A stretch of 64,000 nt of DNA from Eonycteris spelaea. Its lineage: Eukaryota; Chordata; Mammalia; Chiroptera; Pteropodidae. Positions 12,161 to 24,075 of this stretch are shown here, one piece after another. The DNA lies in assembly GCA_003508835.1 (NCBI GenBank), contig PUFA01000066.1:4712001-4776000 (forward strand), in the 5' to 3' direction. The position numbers and the translations under genes are program-made. The notes beneath the pieces were generated by a model. The model made no database searches and was not told where the DNA came from. It worked only from the letters and a program-made list of their open reading frames with translations. Within the stretch, counting starts at the first letter, position 1; each line of letters starts with the position of its first letter.

Positions 12161-13085
12161 GATTCTAAAGAAAATCATCCCAAATTTAGTGCTTCAACCC
12201 TCTTTATCAGTTTCTATATTTTCACTTGAATACTTATTTCCATATATCTCTAATTACCTTTGCACCCCACCCCGTTACCAACCCTTAAAACACAGTCCTA
12301 TTGTCCCTCCTTAGGAGGAAAAAGGCAAATGGCTGATGGATTAAGCAGTTAGCCAAGAGAGCAGTTTTTTCGTGGGCAAGTGAGTCACCACCGAGTCAGA
12401 ACCTGGGCACTCAGGCTGCAAACCACCCAGGCAACTTGGCTCTTGAATATCCCTGCCTAACACAGTGTAGGGCAAACCTTTGCATCGCTTCTAATTCCCT
12501 TTTAAAGTAGTGCGTGCCATTTAACCAGGTTCCCCTCCCTTTCTATTGTGAGAGCCAGGGACTGTCTCATGAAACATAAAGACAAGGAATGGCAGTTGCC
12601 CTAAGACCTACTAAAGGGTTCTGCTCACCCGGCCCGCCGGGTCTTGGCCTGCCGGGTCTTCTTTGTTGTGGAATGGCATTGTTTTGTTTCCGTGGTTATA
12701 TTTAGAGCAGGGCACAAAGGAGGAAAAGGGAGAAAAAAAGTAAATGAATGACTTAACAAAAACATTGCTGATACCAGTAAAAGAGCAGAAATGCCATGTA
12801 AATAAGTAGCGACGGAGGCGGGGGGCGTAACTCGTCTGAGAAAAGACTGAGGGGCTTCGGGAAGGGGCGGGCTTCGCTGCACCCCCATGGTGCCGCTCTG
12901 CACCGAGCATCTTTCTTTCACCAAGGGTGGCCGGGGGTTCAGGGTGCATGTCCTAGACCACAAACAGTCGCCAGAAGAGGACCCACCTGGAATCTCGTTT
13001 CGCAACTAGAAGGAAAGAGTTTTCGAGTGTACTCTAGATAAATCCTTTTCTTTCATTTTTTATTTCAAAAGTAATAGGTGCTTTG
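12161..13085. other. unique intergenic DNA with a GC-rich patch
   Basis: At 12632-12660 a 14-bp unit (GCCCGCCGGGTCTT / GCCTGCCGGGTCTT) is tandemly duplicated with period 15. 12800-12920 is CpG-rich. Minus ORFs of 112 and 126 aa overlap here in different frames and look fortuitous. Confidence 0.45.
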
Positions 13086-13089
13086 AAAA

Positions 13090-13375
13090 AGCAATAGCTA
13101 CCATTTACTGAAGGCTTGTACCTGGGCACAGTTATAAGTACTTTACATGGTGCTCATTTAATGCACACAGCAGCACTCTGAGCTAAGCACTGTTATTAGC
13201 CCCGTCTTAAAACGAAAAAGAACAAAAACAAAAACAAAAAAAACAAAAAAACAAAAAAAACCCCTGAGGCACAGCGATGTGCTGCAATTTGCCTGGGTTA
13301 AGCAGATCGGAAGAGGCAGAGCTGGCCTGTGCCATCGTCCGCCTGGCCTCAGGCCCGTGGATTTAGCTGCCTCAC
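13090..13375 (-). mobile_element. MIR SINE with A/CAAA-rich insertion
   Basis: TACCATTTACTGAAGGCTTG, TAAGTACTTTACATGGTGC, CACTCTGAGCTAAGCACTG, then CCCCTGAGGCACAGCGATG and TGGGTTAAGCAGATCGGA. An A-rich (CAAAA)n expansion at 13209-13260 splits the element. Confidence 0.8.
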
Positions 13376-13379
13376 TCTC

Positions 13380-14455
13380 CTGCCTCTTCGAAAACATCAA
13401 CCTTTTTAGAATCAACCATATGAAATTGCCATTGCTGAGTCATTTTCTACCTACAAAAGTGTCCATTTCACATGCGTCAACCCAATACAAACTTCTGTAA
13501 GGAGTTTATATAGGGAAGGCCTCCCCTGCCCCCATCCCACTATCCGGAAATGTGTACTTCTAGAACTTTCCAACGTTCCTACATTTACACACATAGACAG
13601 ATGTGTTTAATTTTAGATTGTGTTGTATACAGGACTGGAAAAATTCCCTCCAAAATGTGTTTTGGACATCGTTGCACAAGTCTCCTGTGCATCCGTGTTA
13701 CTGTGTCCACAGCTGGACGTCCAGAAATGAAATGCTACATCATAAACTTTCCTTTAGAAAGTGGCAGTTCTTATACTTCTGCTCTCCTTGCGTCATCCAT
13801 TCAGATCTCCAGGTGCGCGCTTCATGGTGTGAGTGCCAACTTAGCCGACTCAACGAAGCCCAGATGCCGGATGTCACGCTGTAAATAGCACAGGGGTTGA
13901 CCCAGCAAGACTTTTGAAGACGTAACCCCACCACTGACCTTCAGTCTGACCAGAAGGCATAGATATCTCAGATTTATGAATATTATTTCCTGCCTCAAAG
14001 AGGCCAGAGAGCACTGCGAAGCCCGAGTTTGTTTCTTTAAGCCCAAAGAGAGATGTTGGAGGGGTGGATCCGACCTCAAGGGTCTCTGCTGCTCAAAGAT
14101 GAAAGGCCTGTGAGGGTCAGAGACCTCTGGTAAGTCAATATCCCCCTCGGTGCTCCCTGGGGTACTTTGACCCTTAATGACTCAGCTGCCTGGAGCGTCC
14201 CATCCTCTTCGGACTGAGTAGATGTTGCCTCCTGGCTGTTTGATGTTGCCTTTGTCTGATCGTCTCGCCCTCTGGTACCCGGCCGCCTCCCTCTGTCGGG
14301 GGGTTGCTGCTGCCTGACCCTCTGAGTCCACTAGACGCTCATCTCTGACGCGAGAGCTGCACGGGCCGAGTGTGTGGAGCCGCTTCGGGGTCGCTGCTCT
14401 CGACGGAGACTCTCTGACCGGGGAACCGGCCCTGACCTGCCTGCTACTAGAGGCA
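13380..14455. other. unclassified intergenic DNA
   Basis: 13390-13760 has the look of an old L1/MER 3'-end remnant, but I cannot assign it. 14170-14450 is CpG-rich and unique. Confidence 0.35.
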
Positions 14456-14459
14456 GTTC

Positions 14460-14930
14460 CAACCCAGCCAGAGTGACCGTTCCTAAAACACACGCCACGT
14501 TTTGTCAGTCCTCTGCTTCCATTCCTTCAGGGGTTTTCTACAACACTTAATGAAACGGCAGCTCCCCCCATGACCCGTAGGGCCCCACGTGGTACTGCCC
14601 TTGCTCCCGCCCAGGCCGCGGCTCACACCACGTTTCCGGAGCTCTGGCCCTGTTTCTTCAACGCACAGCGTGTCTGTCCCCTCAGAGACTTTGTCCTGCC
14701 GTCCCTTCTTTTGGAAAACTCTTCCCCTTGATTTTGCACAGAGGGTCTCATCTTGTCATCACTGAAATTCTCTATTTTTGTTGTTGTTTATTCGTTATTT
14801 TGTTTTCCCCAATAAAACATTCAGCCATAAGAGCAGAGACCTCTTCCGTGTATTTCGCTACAGCATTTAGAATGATAGATGGCACTTCTTAGAAGCAAAC
14901 TCAGCGTTTGGTGAAACAGATAATGAATGG
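14460..14930 (+). mobile_element. L2 LINE 3' fragment
   Basis: L2 order is readable: a CTCCC/TGCCC-rich left part, CAGAGACTTTGTCCTGCC, TTTGTTGTTGTTTATTCG, then CATAAGAGCAGAGACCTC and an eroded terminal end. Confidence 0.65.
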
Positions 14931-14999
14931 ATGAACGATTCTTGGGTTTTCACATCCAAAGAGCAGTGATAATTATTAAGTGAAGGCTTTCCTTTGGCT

Positions 15000-16190
15000 G
15001 TGACTTCAGCTAGTCTTCAGCAGGCATGTTTCTCTCCGGAGGGGAGAAGAGAAAGAGAAAGGATGTTCAAAGACATTCATCACCGCTCCATATTCAAAGC
15101 GAAATACTTGAAAACAATGTCACTGTCATTCCCGGGGAAGGCATCTAACACTATCTGGCACAACCGGGGTGGAATGCCCAGACCCCGTTAACCAGAACGA
15201 GGTTGCCTATACGCACTGACAGAAAACGGAGCATGAGACTATGAGACAGAGAGCGAATTCCAGACCACTGCGTTTGGCATCACAGTGTCTGTTATAGTGA
15301 TGACGATGAGGATGGAGGAGGAGGAGGAGGGGAGACGTGCAGCTGCCCTAACATTGTGCAAGGATAGCGGGGGGAAGCTGATTATCCGGGAAAGGTGAAT
15401 AACAGAAGCCCTTTTATTTTCGACTTCATATGTTTATCGTTGTTTGAAATGAACATGTATTATTTTCATTAATCAGATACAACACTAAAGATAGATATGT
15501 ATATATAAAGAGATTTATAAAAAGCCAGTACAAGTTCAATCTGGAAAGGATGAGTAGAGAATGACAATTCCTAAAGCAAGTCGAAATAATGATTCATAAA
15601 CTGGGCAATGATTTTTAAAACAACCACAACAACAAAGTAAGCTTAAAGGTGACAGAATGCAATCAGACAGTCCAATCCCTCCACCCCAGCTCTACACGAC
15701 AGCCTTTCTGGCTTAAGTGGCACTAAAGAAATGCTTTCTCAAGCTAGTGTTAAGTTTCCCTTTCAAAAAGAAAGCAGAGCAAACCAACATTTTAATAACA
15801 ACAACAAAAAAGCCCCACTAACTCTGAGATTGTCGCTCCATGTCTTACTAACGCTTGGGGTCGGCCTTTCACCCTCTGCACTGGAGGTTCCCTGTAGGGT
15901 CTGACCCCACTTGCCTCCTCCAGAGCTGCCTGTATTATTATTACTGCTCGCTTCTCCCCACAGGCAAAGCTGGCTCTTGTCCGTTCTTTAATTCTCAGCC
16001 TCTGAAGTTGTGGGCAGAGAGGTAAAGCATCAGAAAAACCTAAGCTAAGAGAGGGCACTTCAAATGATAAAAGCACGTTTCAGAATTGAAACGGGATCAG
16101 AAGAACTGAGAGGTACAGCAGTAAAGACAGTGCCCATGCGTGGTTACTTCACTCAAGTAACGTGAATGTAGGTTGGATGGGGAAAGCAGC
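15000..16190. other. unique intergenic DNA
   Basis: Contains a short GGA run at 15315-15335. No gene or named repeat. Confidence 0.5.
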
Positions 16191-16194
16191 CCAG

Positions 16195-16800
16195 ATTCAC
16201 ATCGCATTCATTCATTTAACAAGTATTTATTAGGAGAGTAGATCCTAAAGGTTCTCATTTCAAGAGAAAACACTGTAACTGTGTGAAGCGGTGGATGTTA
16301 ACTAAACTGGTTGTGGTGATCATTTTGCAATAGGTACGCAGATCAAACCGTCATGTTGCACACTGAAATCCAATACAATGTAACATGTCAATTATGTCTC
16401 AATAGAACTGGGAGAATGTTAAATTTTTTTTTAATAAAAGTTATTTTTTTGAGCCCAGGACATGGGCAATGATTAAAATATCACAATACAGATGTTGAAC
16501 TGTGAGTTGGGGATGCAGCAGGGAGCAAAGCAAATGAGGTTCTAGCTCTCAGTGAGTTCAGCGCCAGCTTACAGAGGCCGACATGAACCACAAAAGCGGA
16601 AAGCAGACTTGCAAACTACGAAGAGCCATGAAGAAAGAACTACGTTCTACATGAATGTGTGGTTGGCATCTCCCACTTAGTTCAGGATGCGAAGGAAAGC
16701 TTTCCGGAGGAAGCGCCAATGAGTCGGGGTACGAAGGTTAAATGGGGGTAAACAAGGCAAAGGCAAAGCAGCGAGTGCGGGGGCCTGGGAGAGTCTAATG
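16195..16800 (+). mobile_element. L2 LINE fragment split by an L1 insertion
   Basis: L2 begins with CATTCATTCATTTAACAAGTATTTATT at 16205-16232 and resumes after the L1 fragment with TGCAGCAGGGAGCAAAGCAAATG, CTCAGTGAGTTCAGCG and further L2-like phrases to about 16760. Confidence 0.55.
16250..16445 (+). mobile_element. L1M-type LINE 3' end
   Basis: TGGATGTTAACTAAACTGG, TGTGGTGATCATTTTGCAAT, ATGTTGCACACTGAAATCC and TGTCAATTATGTCTCAATA are the 3'-UTR end of a mammalian L1M element. It lies within the L2 copy. Confidence 0.8.
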
Positions 16801-16804
16801 CCCG

Positions 16805-18270
16805 TCGCCCTGGGCTTAGAGGTAGGACTGTGCTCGCCGCCGTGGCCGAGGGGAGCAGGGGCTGCATGGTGAGCGCGAGGCCTCTGGATGCTGCAGCGGG
16901 CCGGGCAGCCGGGGGCACTGCACGGGCTCTGTCTGGATGGCACGGACAGCTAGGGTGGGTCCTCTAGGGCTTTCGACTCCATCCCTCCCTCCACCCTCTC
17001 GCTCTCCCACGAAGCCACCTTCCTTCCCCGGTTTCCCCCAGTCTCTCCTCCCGGGGGTCCGGGTTCAGTTGCACCCACCGGTGCTGTTCTGAGGCTCAGG
17101 AAGAGGATTCTTTCCACTCACCAAAGGGCAGAAAGCACACAGCATCGCTTTTCCAAACACGAGAGCCCATGGGTGCAGTTCGTACGCATAAATGTCTATT
17201 GACTGTGTCCCAGGGTTCGGGGACCAAACCAGAGTCCTCGAACAGGGCACGATGCACGCGACCCTTGACGTCACGGGGTTTTCCAGCTGTGGTCTCTGGC
17301 CCAGCAGTGTCTGCAGGGCTGCCGAACGCGTTAGGGATGCTCATTCTCAGGCCCCATCCCGATGTGCTGAATGAGAAAGTCCAGGGCGGCCCTCAGACAC
17401 CTGGGTTTTATCGGGGTCTCTAGGTCACCTGTGTGCTGCTCAAGTTCAAGACCCACTTGTCTCGTGCACTTTCAGACACCATTTCCTTCAGCTTTTTGAT
17501 TTTCATTATTCGAATCTTTAAAATGAACTATTTCAAGTACACAGAAAATAAGGCACCAGTGTGTAGCCACTTCCCAAATATAATGAATGTTATCACGTTG
17601 TCACATTTTCTTCAGATGTCATTTTAACTTTTGAAAGAAATGAAATTTTTCGAATTCAAATGAAATTCCATTTCCCATTCCTTTCTCACCCCACCCTTCC
17701 CAAGAGATCACCACTATCCTGAAATCTATTTGTGCCGAAGTGTGGGTTCCATTTTTGCAAGTCTGTCAAGGACACGATATATTCACATATCAAAATTGTC
17801 CTACTCCCGTGCCCCGCCACCCAATCCTAAGAATCTTTGACAGCTAGGTTCAAAATACTTTATGGTCCAGAACAGAGGAAAGTAGAGACAGAGGAAAATG
17901 GAGTTTAAAGAAAATGAGGAGGACTGAGAAAGAGACAGAGACAGAGAAAGGCTGTGCTGGGTGCGTATCAGAGGCCTGGGGAGAAACAAAGTCCGGAGGG
18001 CCATGAAGTAAAGGGGCACCACCGGGGACGATGGTGAGAGTCTGGGCGGCCGGGTTGGAAAGTGGGGCTCGCTCTATATAGTACCATCACCACACATTTC
18101 TTCACTGAGGCGAATGCTGTCCTCCCTCTCCGAGCACTAGCTTGAGAGATAGAACCACCAGCGTTTTTTAAATACTTCACTCGTGTCAAATTGTTTCTGT
18201 GATTTTCCAGATGGGCATTTATAGACACTCTCCCTGCTTGTCATGGGCCTGATTCCTGCGACTTCGTCTT
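16805..18270. other. CpG-rich then unclassified intergenic DNA
   Basis: 16800-17400 is relatively CpG-rich but lacks promoter motifs. 17510-17790 may be an old LINE 3' remnant. 17875-17955 is a GA-rich purine tract. No gene. Confidence 0.4.
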
Positions 18271-18274
18271 TTCA

Positions 18275-18500
18275 TAAAAATAGTAGCACCAGCTGCCAGT
18301 TCTTTGGGCTTTACCGTGTGCCCAGCACTGCGCTAACAATGTGTGCAGCACAGTGCAATCCTGCAGGACAGAAAAACCTGCTGGACTCATGTTAGCAGGA
18401 AAGAGACTGAGGGTCAGGGAGGACCAGCCACACAGCAGGGAAGCGGCAGAGCAGGTCAGAGTTCAGGTGTGACTTCAGGGCTCACACTGTGGGCCGGGCT
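18275..18500 (-). mobile_element. MIR SINE
   Basis: GTGTGCCCAGCACTGCGCTAAC, GAGACTGAGGGTCAGGGAGG, CCACACAGCAGGGAAGCGGC in minus orientation. Confidence 0.75.
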
Positions 18501-18529
18501 CTTAATTCAAACTACCAAAAAGAAGGAAA

Positions 18530-19855
18530 TTTAAAATATCCCTCGTCCCAAATACCCTTTTCTGTAATTTTGGCTCAATTAACCAAAGAAGTTGCATGCA
18601 AAGAACCAATCTTACTGGACACAGTTACCTCACTTTATTAAAACAATATATATAAATTTAGATATATAGCTATTTCTGTATCATAAGTACCTATGACTTT
18701 ACTAAATAGTCAAGAAAATGTTAGTAAGATAGGAGTGTCCATCCTTCACTTAAATGTTAGTTTATAGATCATTATTTATCAGAAAGGTCAGAGCTGGAAG
18801 CCACTGCTAACTGATGATCAATCAGAAAGAGATAAAACACCTTCGATGATGTAATGGAAGTCAATGGAAAGATGGTTTGATTTGCTAAAATTTGATTGAC
18901 GTGCAGCTTTTCGGTCCATACGTTATATAGAGTGTGGTACACCTAAAATACATCATCTTTAACCCGAGGTTGCTCCCATTCAATGTGAGTGAAACAAGAC
19001 ATTGTGGTAGCCTATTCCTTCTTCCACTCGCTCAGTAAATCTCGCCTTCCATGTTGGGGAAAGATTTTTCCAGGAGTGTCTATGTTAGGCAAAGAATGCA
19101 CCGTCTCAGAAGCCTGTCTACCTTCATTAAATGGCTTTCAGAGCGCACAATGCAACTGAATAACCTGCATTATTCAAATGGTTTTCAACGCACATGAGGA
19201 AAAGGAGGTGTAGTCAGATGGGAGCGATTTTAAGGAGCTCGTCTGCACCGCAGGAAACGCATTTCTCCTTTGATTCTGATGCCGTTTCCCAGGACGTCAA
19301 TGTATTCTTGTCCCTGTGTAGTTGTGTGGGGGGTTTTCAGCCACCCAAACCAGAGACCAGTGAATAGTCATCACACCTCTGAAAACACACACCAAATGCC
19401 TTGTGATTTTCCCAAGAATAATACTTTTCATGCTTCTCCATTCTGACTCAAAGGTACAGTGAGATGTTTTTACTAAGTGGGATTATTTTCTCCCACGTGG
19501 AGTTTTAGACCCTGTGACAAATGTAATAAAATCTGTCATTCTTTCCAGCTACTCAGGAAACCAGGTGCGGTGTTGCTCTCTCATTTTGCCAACGCTGTGT
19601 GGAAGGGGGGGGGTGGGGGGTGCTTTTCAAATGGCTTGTGACTTGGGAGCTGGGATTGAAGGCACATGCAGCCTCCAGAGAGACGGGCAGAGAGAAGGCC
19701 CTCGCCAAAGAGCCCCCGGAAGCCTTCCCGACGAGCATTTCCCATGCAGTTAGATAGACAAATGGATCCTGCTGCCAGGATTTTACAGGAATCACACTCC
19801 ATGTCTGTCACGGGAAAGATTTTGGGGCACCGGTAGAGTGACGCCCGTTAAGCCT
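18530..19855. other. unique intergenic DNA, possible conserved element at 18700-18960
   Basis: AT-rich unique DNA with TGATCAATCA (18815-18824) and TGATTGAC (18893-18900). A G9-T-G6 run lies at 19605-19620. No gene. Confidence 0.45.
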
Positions 19856-19857
19856 CA

Positions 19858-20010
19858 GAGCAGTGGCGCTCAGCCTTGAGTGTGCACCAGAATCACCTGC
19901 AGGGCCCGTTCCCACAGAGGCCGCGGGCCCCTCCCACAGAGTTTCTGGTTCGGGAGGCCTGCGCGGGGACCAGGTGATGCTGATGCCACTGGGCCGGGCT
20001 TCGCTCCTCG
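19858..20010 (-). mobile_element. MER5A-type hAT DNA transposon
   Basis: GTGTGCACCAGAATCACCTG, CAGAGTTTCTGGTTCGGGAG and ACCAGGTGATGCTGATGCCACT match MER5A in minus orientation. CpG-rich for this family. Confidence 0.85.
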
Positions 20011-22960
20011 GGGGCCGTGGTCTCGGAGGGCCCGGCAGGGCACACCTGACGCCGAGGGCAACGCTCCCCAGCTGAGGGCTCCACCCAGGACAGTGCGCTC
20101 TTCAGATTACAGTCTGCGCTGCAGAAGCCACAAACCGTGAAGCCACATGGCACCCCAGAAGCCATCCTCCGGCGGGAAGTAGGGTGAAAGCATTTTTCTC
20201 TCTCACGGCTCTGCCACTCTTTAGTTTTCTGGAAGGCTTCATCAGTGTTGCCCTTCCGCTTCTCATTTGTGGAACGGTGCCCTCCACACCTCCCGTCTCA
20301 CCTTCCATCTGAGCGGAAAGCGGCAGCTTGCAGAATGCGTTCGGGGGGCTCATGGCTGAGGCCAGAGGTACCAGAGGTGATTCCAGCCCATGAGCTGAGC
20401 CTCCATTTATGACACCTACGGACACTCTCAGCCGATCTAGTCTCGGTTCTGGCAACTCTTAACATTTTCTCAGCATTTTGGGGGATTTACATCTGACCCC
20501 CAAAGCGAGGCATCCTGGAGCTCCATGGATCCATAACGTGCATTGTGTACCATAGCTAATAAACGTTTACAACGTGGCAGGCACAGCCCGTGCTCCATAA
20601 GGCCCATTTGCGAGAGCACAGCGACCGATCTCGCATTTAGGCCAGCATCTCCCCACATTAAATAGATTGGTTTGTTCTTATTACATTGCTTTGTCACTTG
20701 CATTTGCAGCTCCAACAGTTCCCACACCCCCGCGCAATAGTTAGGGATGCTGAGGTGACCACAACTTTCTCCCAGTCCTCGGGAGCAATATTTGGAGAGG
20801 AGAATGCCGAGGCCTGCGTTCCCAGCAAAGTTAGGGCAGCGAGAGTTTATCGCCTCTTTCCATCCAGCCACACAGCAGCCTTCCTGTTTCTGCACCTAGA
20901 AATAGCGACTCAGGCAGGAGACGCAGGTCGGTCTTGTCGAAGTCGGAGTGGGCAGAGAACTGTCCTTTGAAATCCTGGCCCTTTCCCATCTGCTGTGCCA
21001 AGAACTGGCCTTGCTTGGTTTCAATTTTGGCTGTTGCACTTCATGGCACAGAAGCCTCCCTACATAGGAAGAAAGGGTGTGTTTATGGATCTGCACCCGC
21101 TGTGCATTTGTCTATTTTTATATATGCATATTGCATAGTAATAGGGATTTTATGCATCGAACGAAACTATTTCCCCCAATTTCACTCAGTTTATCGTTCT
21201 GCTGAATAATTCAGCTGCTGTGTGGACTTCACGGACTTTTGCTTGATAAATTCACTACTCTGAGCTTTCCCTTTCATTGGAATTTTTAATCAGATTGAAA
21301 CCCATCACGTGGAGATCAAAGCTGGGAATAATGATGCCACCAATCTATGTTTTCGCCAAAGGATGTTCCTTAGAGCACACGTCCTCAGATCGCTTAGTTG
21401 CTTGCTAAAGTGTAAGAGAATTTATGATGCTAAATAAAACCGGGGGAAAAAAAAAGATGTTTTAATAAGATGAAAATCCAAATGTTAAAATAATGAGCCA
21501 TCTGCATGGGTGGCCCTCTCTTGAGAGAGATGCCAAGAGCTTTGCCATCTGTGAAACATTTACCAGCTGTTTCCTTCCCTTTTCTGTGAGAACATAAGAA
21601 ATCCTTGCACTTGGTGTTTCTAAGTGATACATCACAGGGAAGAAAACAGGTTGGCCCAACTTCAGGGAGACTGGACTGAGCCGAGTTAACCAAATCATAC
21701 TTTTGGCAACCGCAGAGCTGTACCCCAGTCCCCCCCATTTTTCTGCACCCCTCCTCCCTTTTCCGAACCTCAAAAGAGGGCATGGGTGGGTGAGAAGGAA
21801 ACGGGAAGTAAATAACATCCCACGAGGTCATTGAAAACCGAATGTGTTCACAGGAAGTCTGTGCCCGCTCGCTGGACCGCCTGCAAGCTCGTCTTACCTT
21901 CTGAGTATTCAAGCAAGGTTTGGGCTAAATGTCAATCTGACTAAAATGGGGAAAGGTGTCTAAAGCAGTCCAAATATTTTCGAACATGTCTTTCCTTTTT
22001 CTTTCTCTTCTGTGATCACTGTTTCACATATCTGCCAGTCAGCCCCGTGTGCCTGCTGCGCCTGCCCTGACAAGCACCTTATCGAGGTTGCCTGACTTCT
22101 GTACGGTCTTAGGCTGTAAGCAGAGTGCCAGGCATGGATTCGACTTAGCAGCCGGCTCTGATCGGAGGTGGGTACCAGCAATAACCGACTCCCAGCGTGG
22201 GGTGCTGGCCTAGCACTACCTCCCCAGGTGACTGCTTTTTTTTTTTTTTTTTTTTTTTTTTGCCTCCCTGTTCTAGCTCCAGAATCTGCCAGAATTTTAT
22301 TTTTTCACCGACTGCCATCTTTTCTACTTCATTAACTGTCAAATGCATTTCAGGGAACATAACCTAACAAGAAGGTTTAGTTAATGAATGTGAAGTCTTT
22401 CAGATGCCTCCCTCAGGTGTCATTCCTGAGGGTTTTAGGAAAGCTTCGGGTCATTTTTCAAAAAATAATTTTTCTAAGGCCATATGCAACGAGAGGGGGA
22501 AATGAATCCACGGGTTATGGCCACTCTCGCTCCAGCGCCTCGGTGTGAAGCCAGACCCTGGGGGTGGGGATCAAGGCTCGCGGCTTCCTTCTGCAGAGCC
22601 AAGAGTTGCAACCGCAGTACTGACTGCATCCTCTAAAGGGTGATTTCACTCATCAGACAGCAGGGCTGTGCGCGGCGAGAATCACATTTCACGTGAAGTA
22701 AGGGCGTAGAGGAATTTTTCTAGGTCACTCAAGCTAAGCAAAGTTATCCTTGCTTCCCAATTCACAAGAATTATTTCTGAGTGCTTTGTCCTCAGCCACC
22801 CACGCACTTACGGAGAGCCTGCCGGACGCTAGGTGCTGTGTACTTCCAAGACCGAGCTCTGAACGCAGCTACAGGCTCCCTGCGTGAGCGGGGCTTACAG
22901 AGCCAATGAAACGAGACTTCCAATAAAGGCCAGTGCTCCTCTCCAGTAGCTTTTCTCCCC
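20011..22960. other. unique intergenic DNA (about 3 kb)
   Basis: No gene. A T24 run (22237-22260) lies at 22.2 kb. 21080-21360 is AT-rich and carries POU-like and TCF-like motifs. Long minus ORFs (141 aa at 20470-20895, 160 aa at 21430-21912) have no domain and are not supported. Confidence 0.5.
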
Positions 22961-22964
22961 TCCC

Positions 22965-23115
22965 TGCCCCTGTAGGCACTTGACAATGTCTGGAGACCTT
23001 TCTGGTTGTTACAACCCAGAGGAGAAGTAGCTTATAGTGGGTGGAGGCTGAGAAAGCTGCTACACATCCCGCAGGGACAGGACAGCCCTCTGCCCAGCCC
23101 AGTAATGGTTTTCCA
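22965..23115 (+). mobile_element. MER-type non-autonomous DNA transposon (GGGTGATTTTGCC family)
   Basis: GACAATGTCTGGAGACCTTTC, GGTTGTTACAACCCAGAGG and CAGGGACAGGACAGCCCTC are shared with the copies at 39690 and 47225. I recognise the family but not its name. Confidence 0.75.
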
Positions 23116-23213
23116 GCTCCACAAGGCACAAAGATCACGCCTGAAGGAGGACTAGAGGTGAGCCAGGCAAAAGGGGTGGAGGGAGGCCGTCCCGGCTGGC
23201 GGCTGGTCTTCTG

Positions 23214-23239
23214 AAGATATAGTTTGCAGATATAGTTTG
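23214..23239. repeat. 13-bp tandem duplication
   Basis: AGATATAGTTTGC is present twice in direct succession. Confidence 0.9.
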
Positions 23240-23504
23240 CTGATCCTGATCTACAGATCTACCAGGGCAGAGAAAAATCAGTGAATATTTCTGAATAATT
23301 ATTTAACTTGAGTCTCCGTAAAAACAACATAAAGACTTAATTGAGAAGAAAATCAAAATTATATAGAAATGTGTAAACTCTTCACTTAAATGTAAATTTA
23401 ATATCCATCAAACTATAAAAATAACTGAATGAGATATAGTAGGAACCTGTAGTTTCTCAAAAGGAAATGGTAAAATTCTTAGGGAGACATATTTCATAGA
23501 AGTC

Positions 23505-23800
23505 AGGAAATTGCCTAAACTACGTTACAAAAAGACCCCAAATCTTAGTGGCTTTATAGGGTGGAAGTCTATTTCTCTCTCACCATACTTCACACATGGC
23601 ATTCATCTCTGGCTAGTCCTCTCCATCTGCGGCATTAGGAAAGGGGAAAGAAGCAAGGGGAAGTCACACCCAATTCTTTTGGGGGACCTAGGCTGAAAGC
23701 AGCACACATCACTTCTGCTAATACCATGGACCAGAATTCATGCACGTGGACAACCAAACTACTAGGAAATTTGAGAAATGTAGTCTCGAGTTGGGCAACT
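23505..23800 (+). mobile_element. unclassified mammalian LTR-like repeat
   Basis: CCCAAATCTTAGTGGCTTTATAG, TCACACCCAATTC, CACACATCACTTCTGCTAAT, then GAGAAATGTAGTCTCGAG are phrases of a common old mammalian interspersed repeat that I cannot name. Confidence 0.5.
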
Positions 23801-23924
23801 TTGTGCTTCACTAAGATTTAGGCATTTTGCTGTCACCAAAGGGAAAAAAAAAGAGAGAGGATGGGTAAGGATATGCACTGGTAAACAACTAGCAGCCTTT
23901 TGTAGACACCACAACAGGAAAGAC

Positions 23925-24075
23925 CGTGGGCCATGGCGTCAGACTGATAACGATTTCGAATCCAGGATCCACTGCCCCTAGCTGTTTATCATTGGGGAGT
24001 CGCCTTTTTGAGCCTTAGTTTCTGCATCTGCAAAATGAGGTTCATGATAAGATCTGCCCTTGACTCCCCATTTTC
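23925..24075 (+). mobile_element. MIR SINE
   Basis: GGCGTCAGACTGATAACG, TCGAATCCAGGATCCACTGC, AGTTTCTGCATCTGCAAAATG. Confidence 0.85.

Noticed and set aside
20470..20895. 141-aa minus-strand ORF
   Set aside because: No recognisable domain; part of it overlaps a MIR-like stretch (GTGGCAGGCACAGCCC) and nothing suggests a processed gene copy.
21430..21912. 160-aa and 118-aa overlapping minus ORFs
   Set aside because: Two frames open over the same DNA, no domain, no splice or promoter context.
22237..22260. T24 run as the tail of a minus-strand retroposon
   Set aside because: No SINE, LINE or processed-gene body is recognisable next to it.
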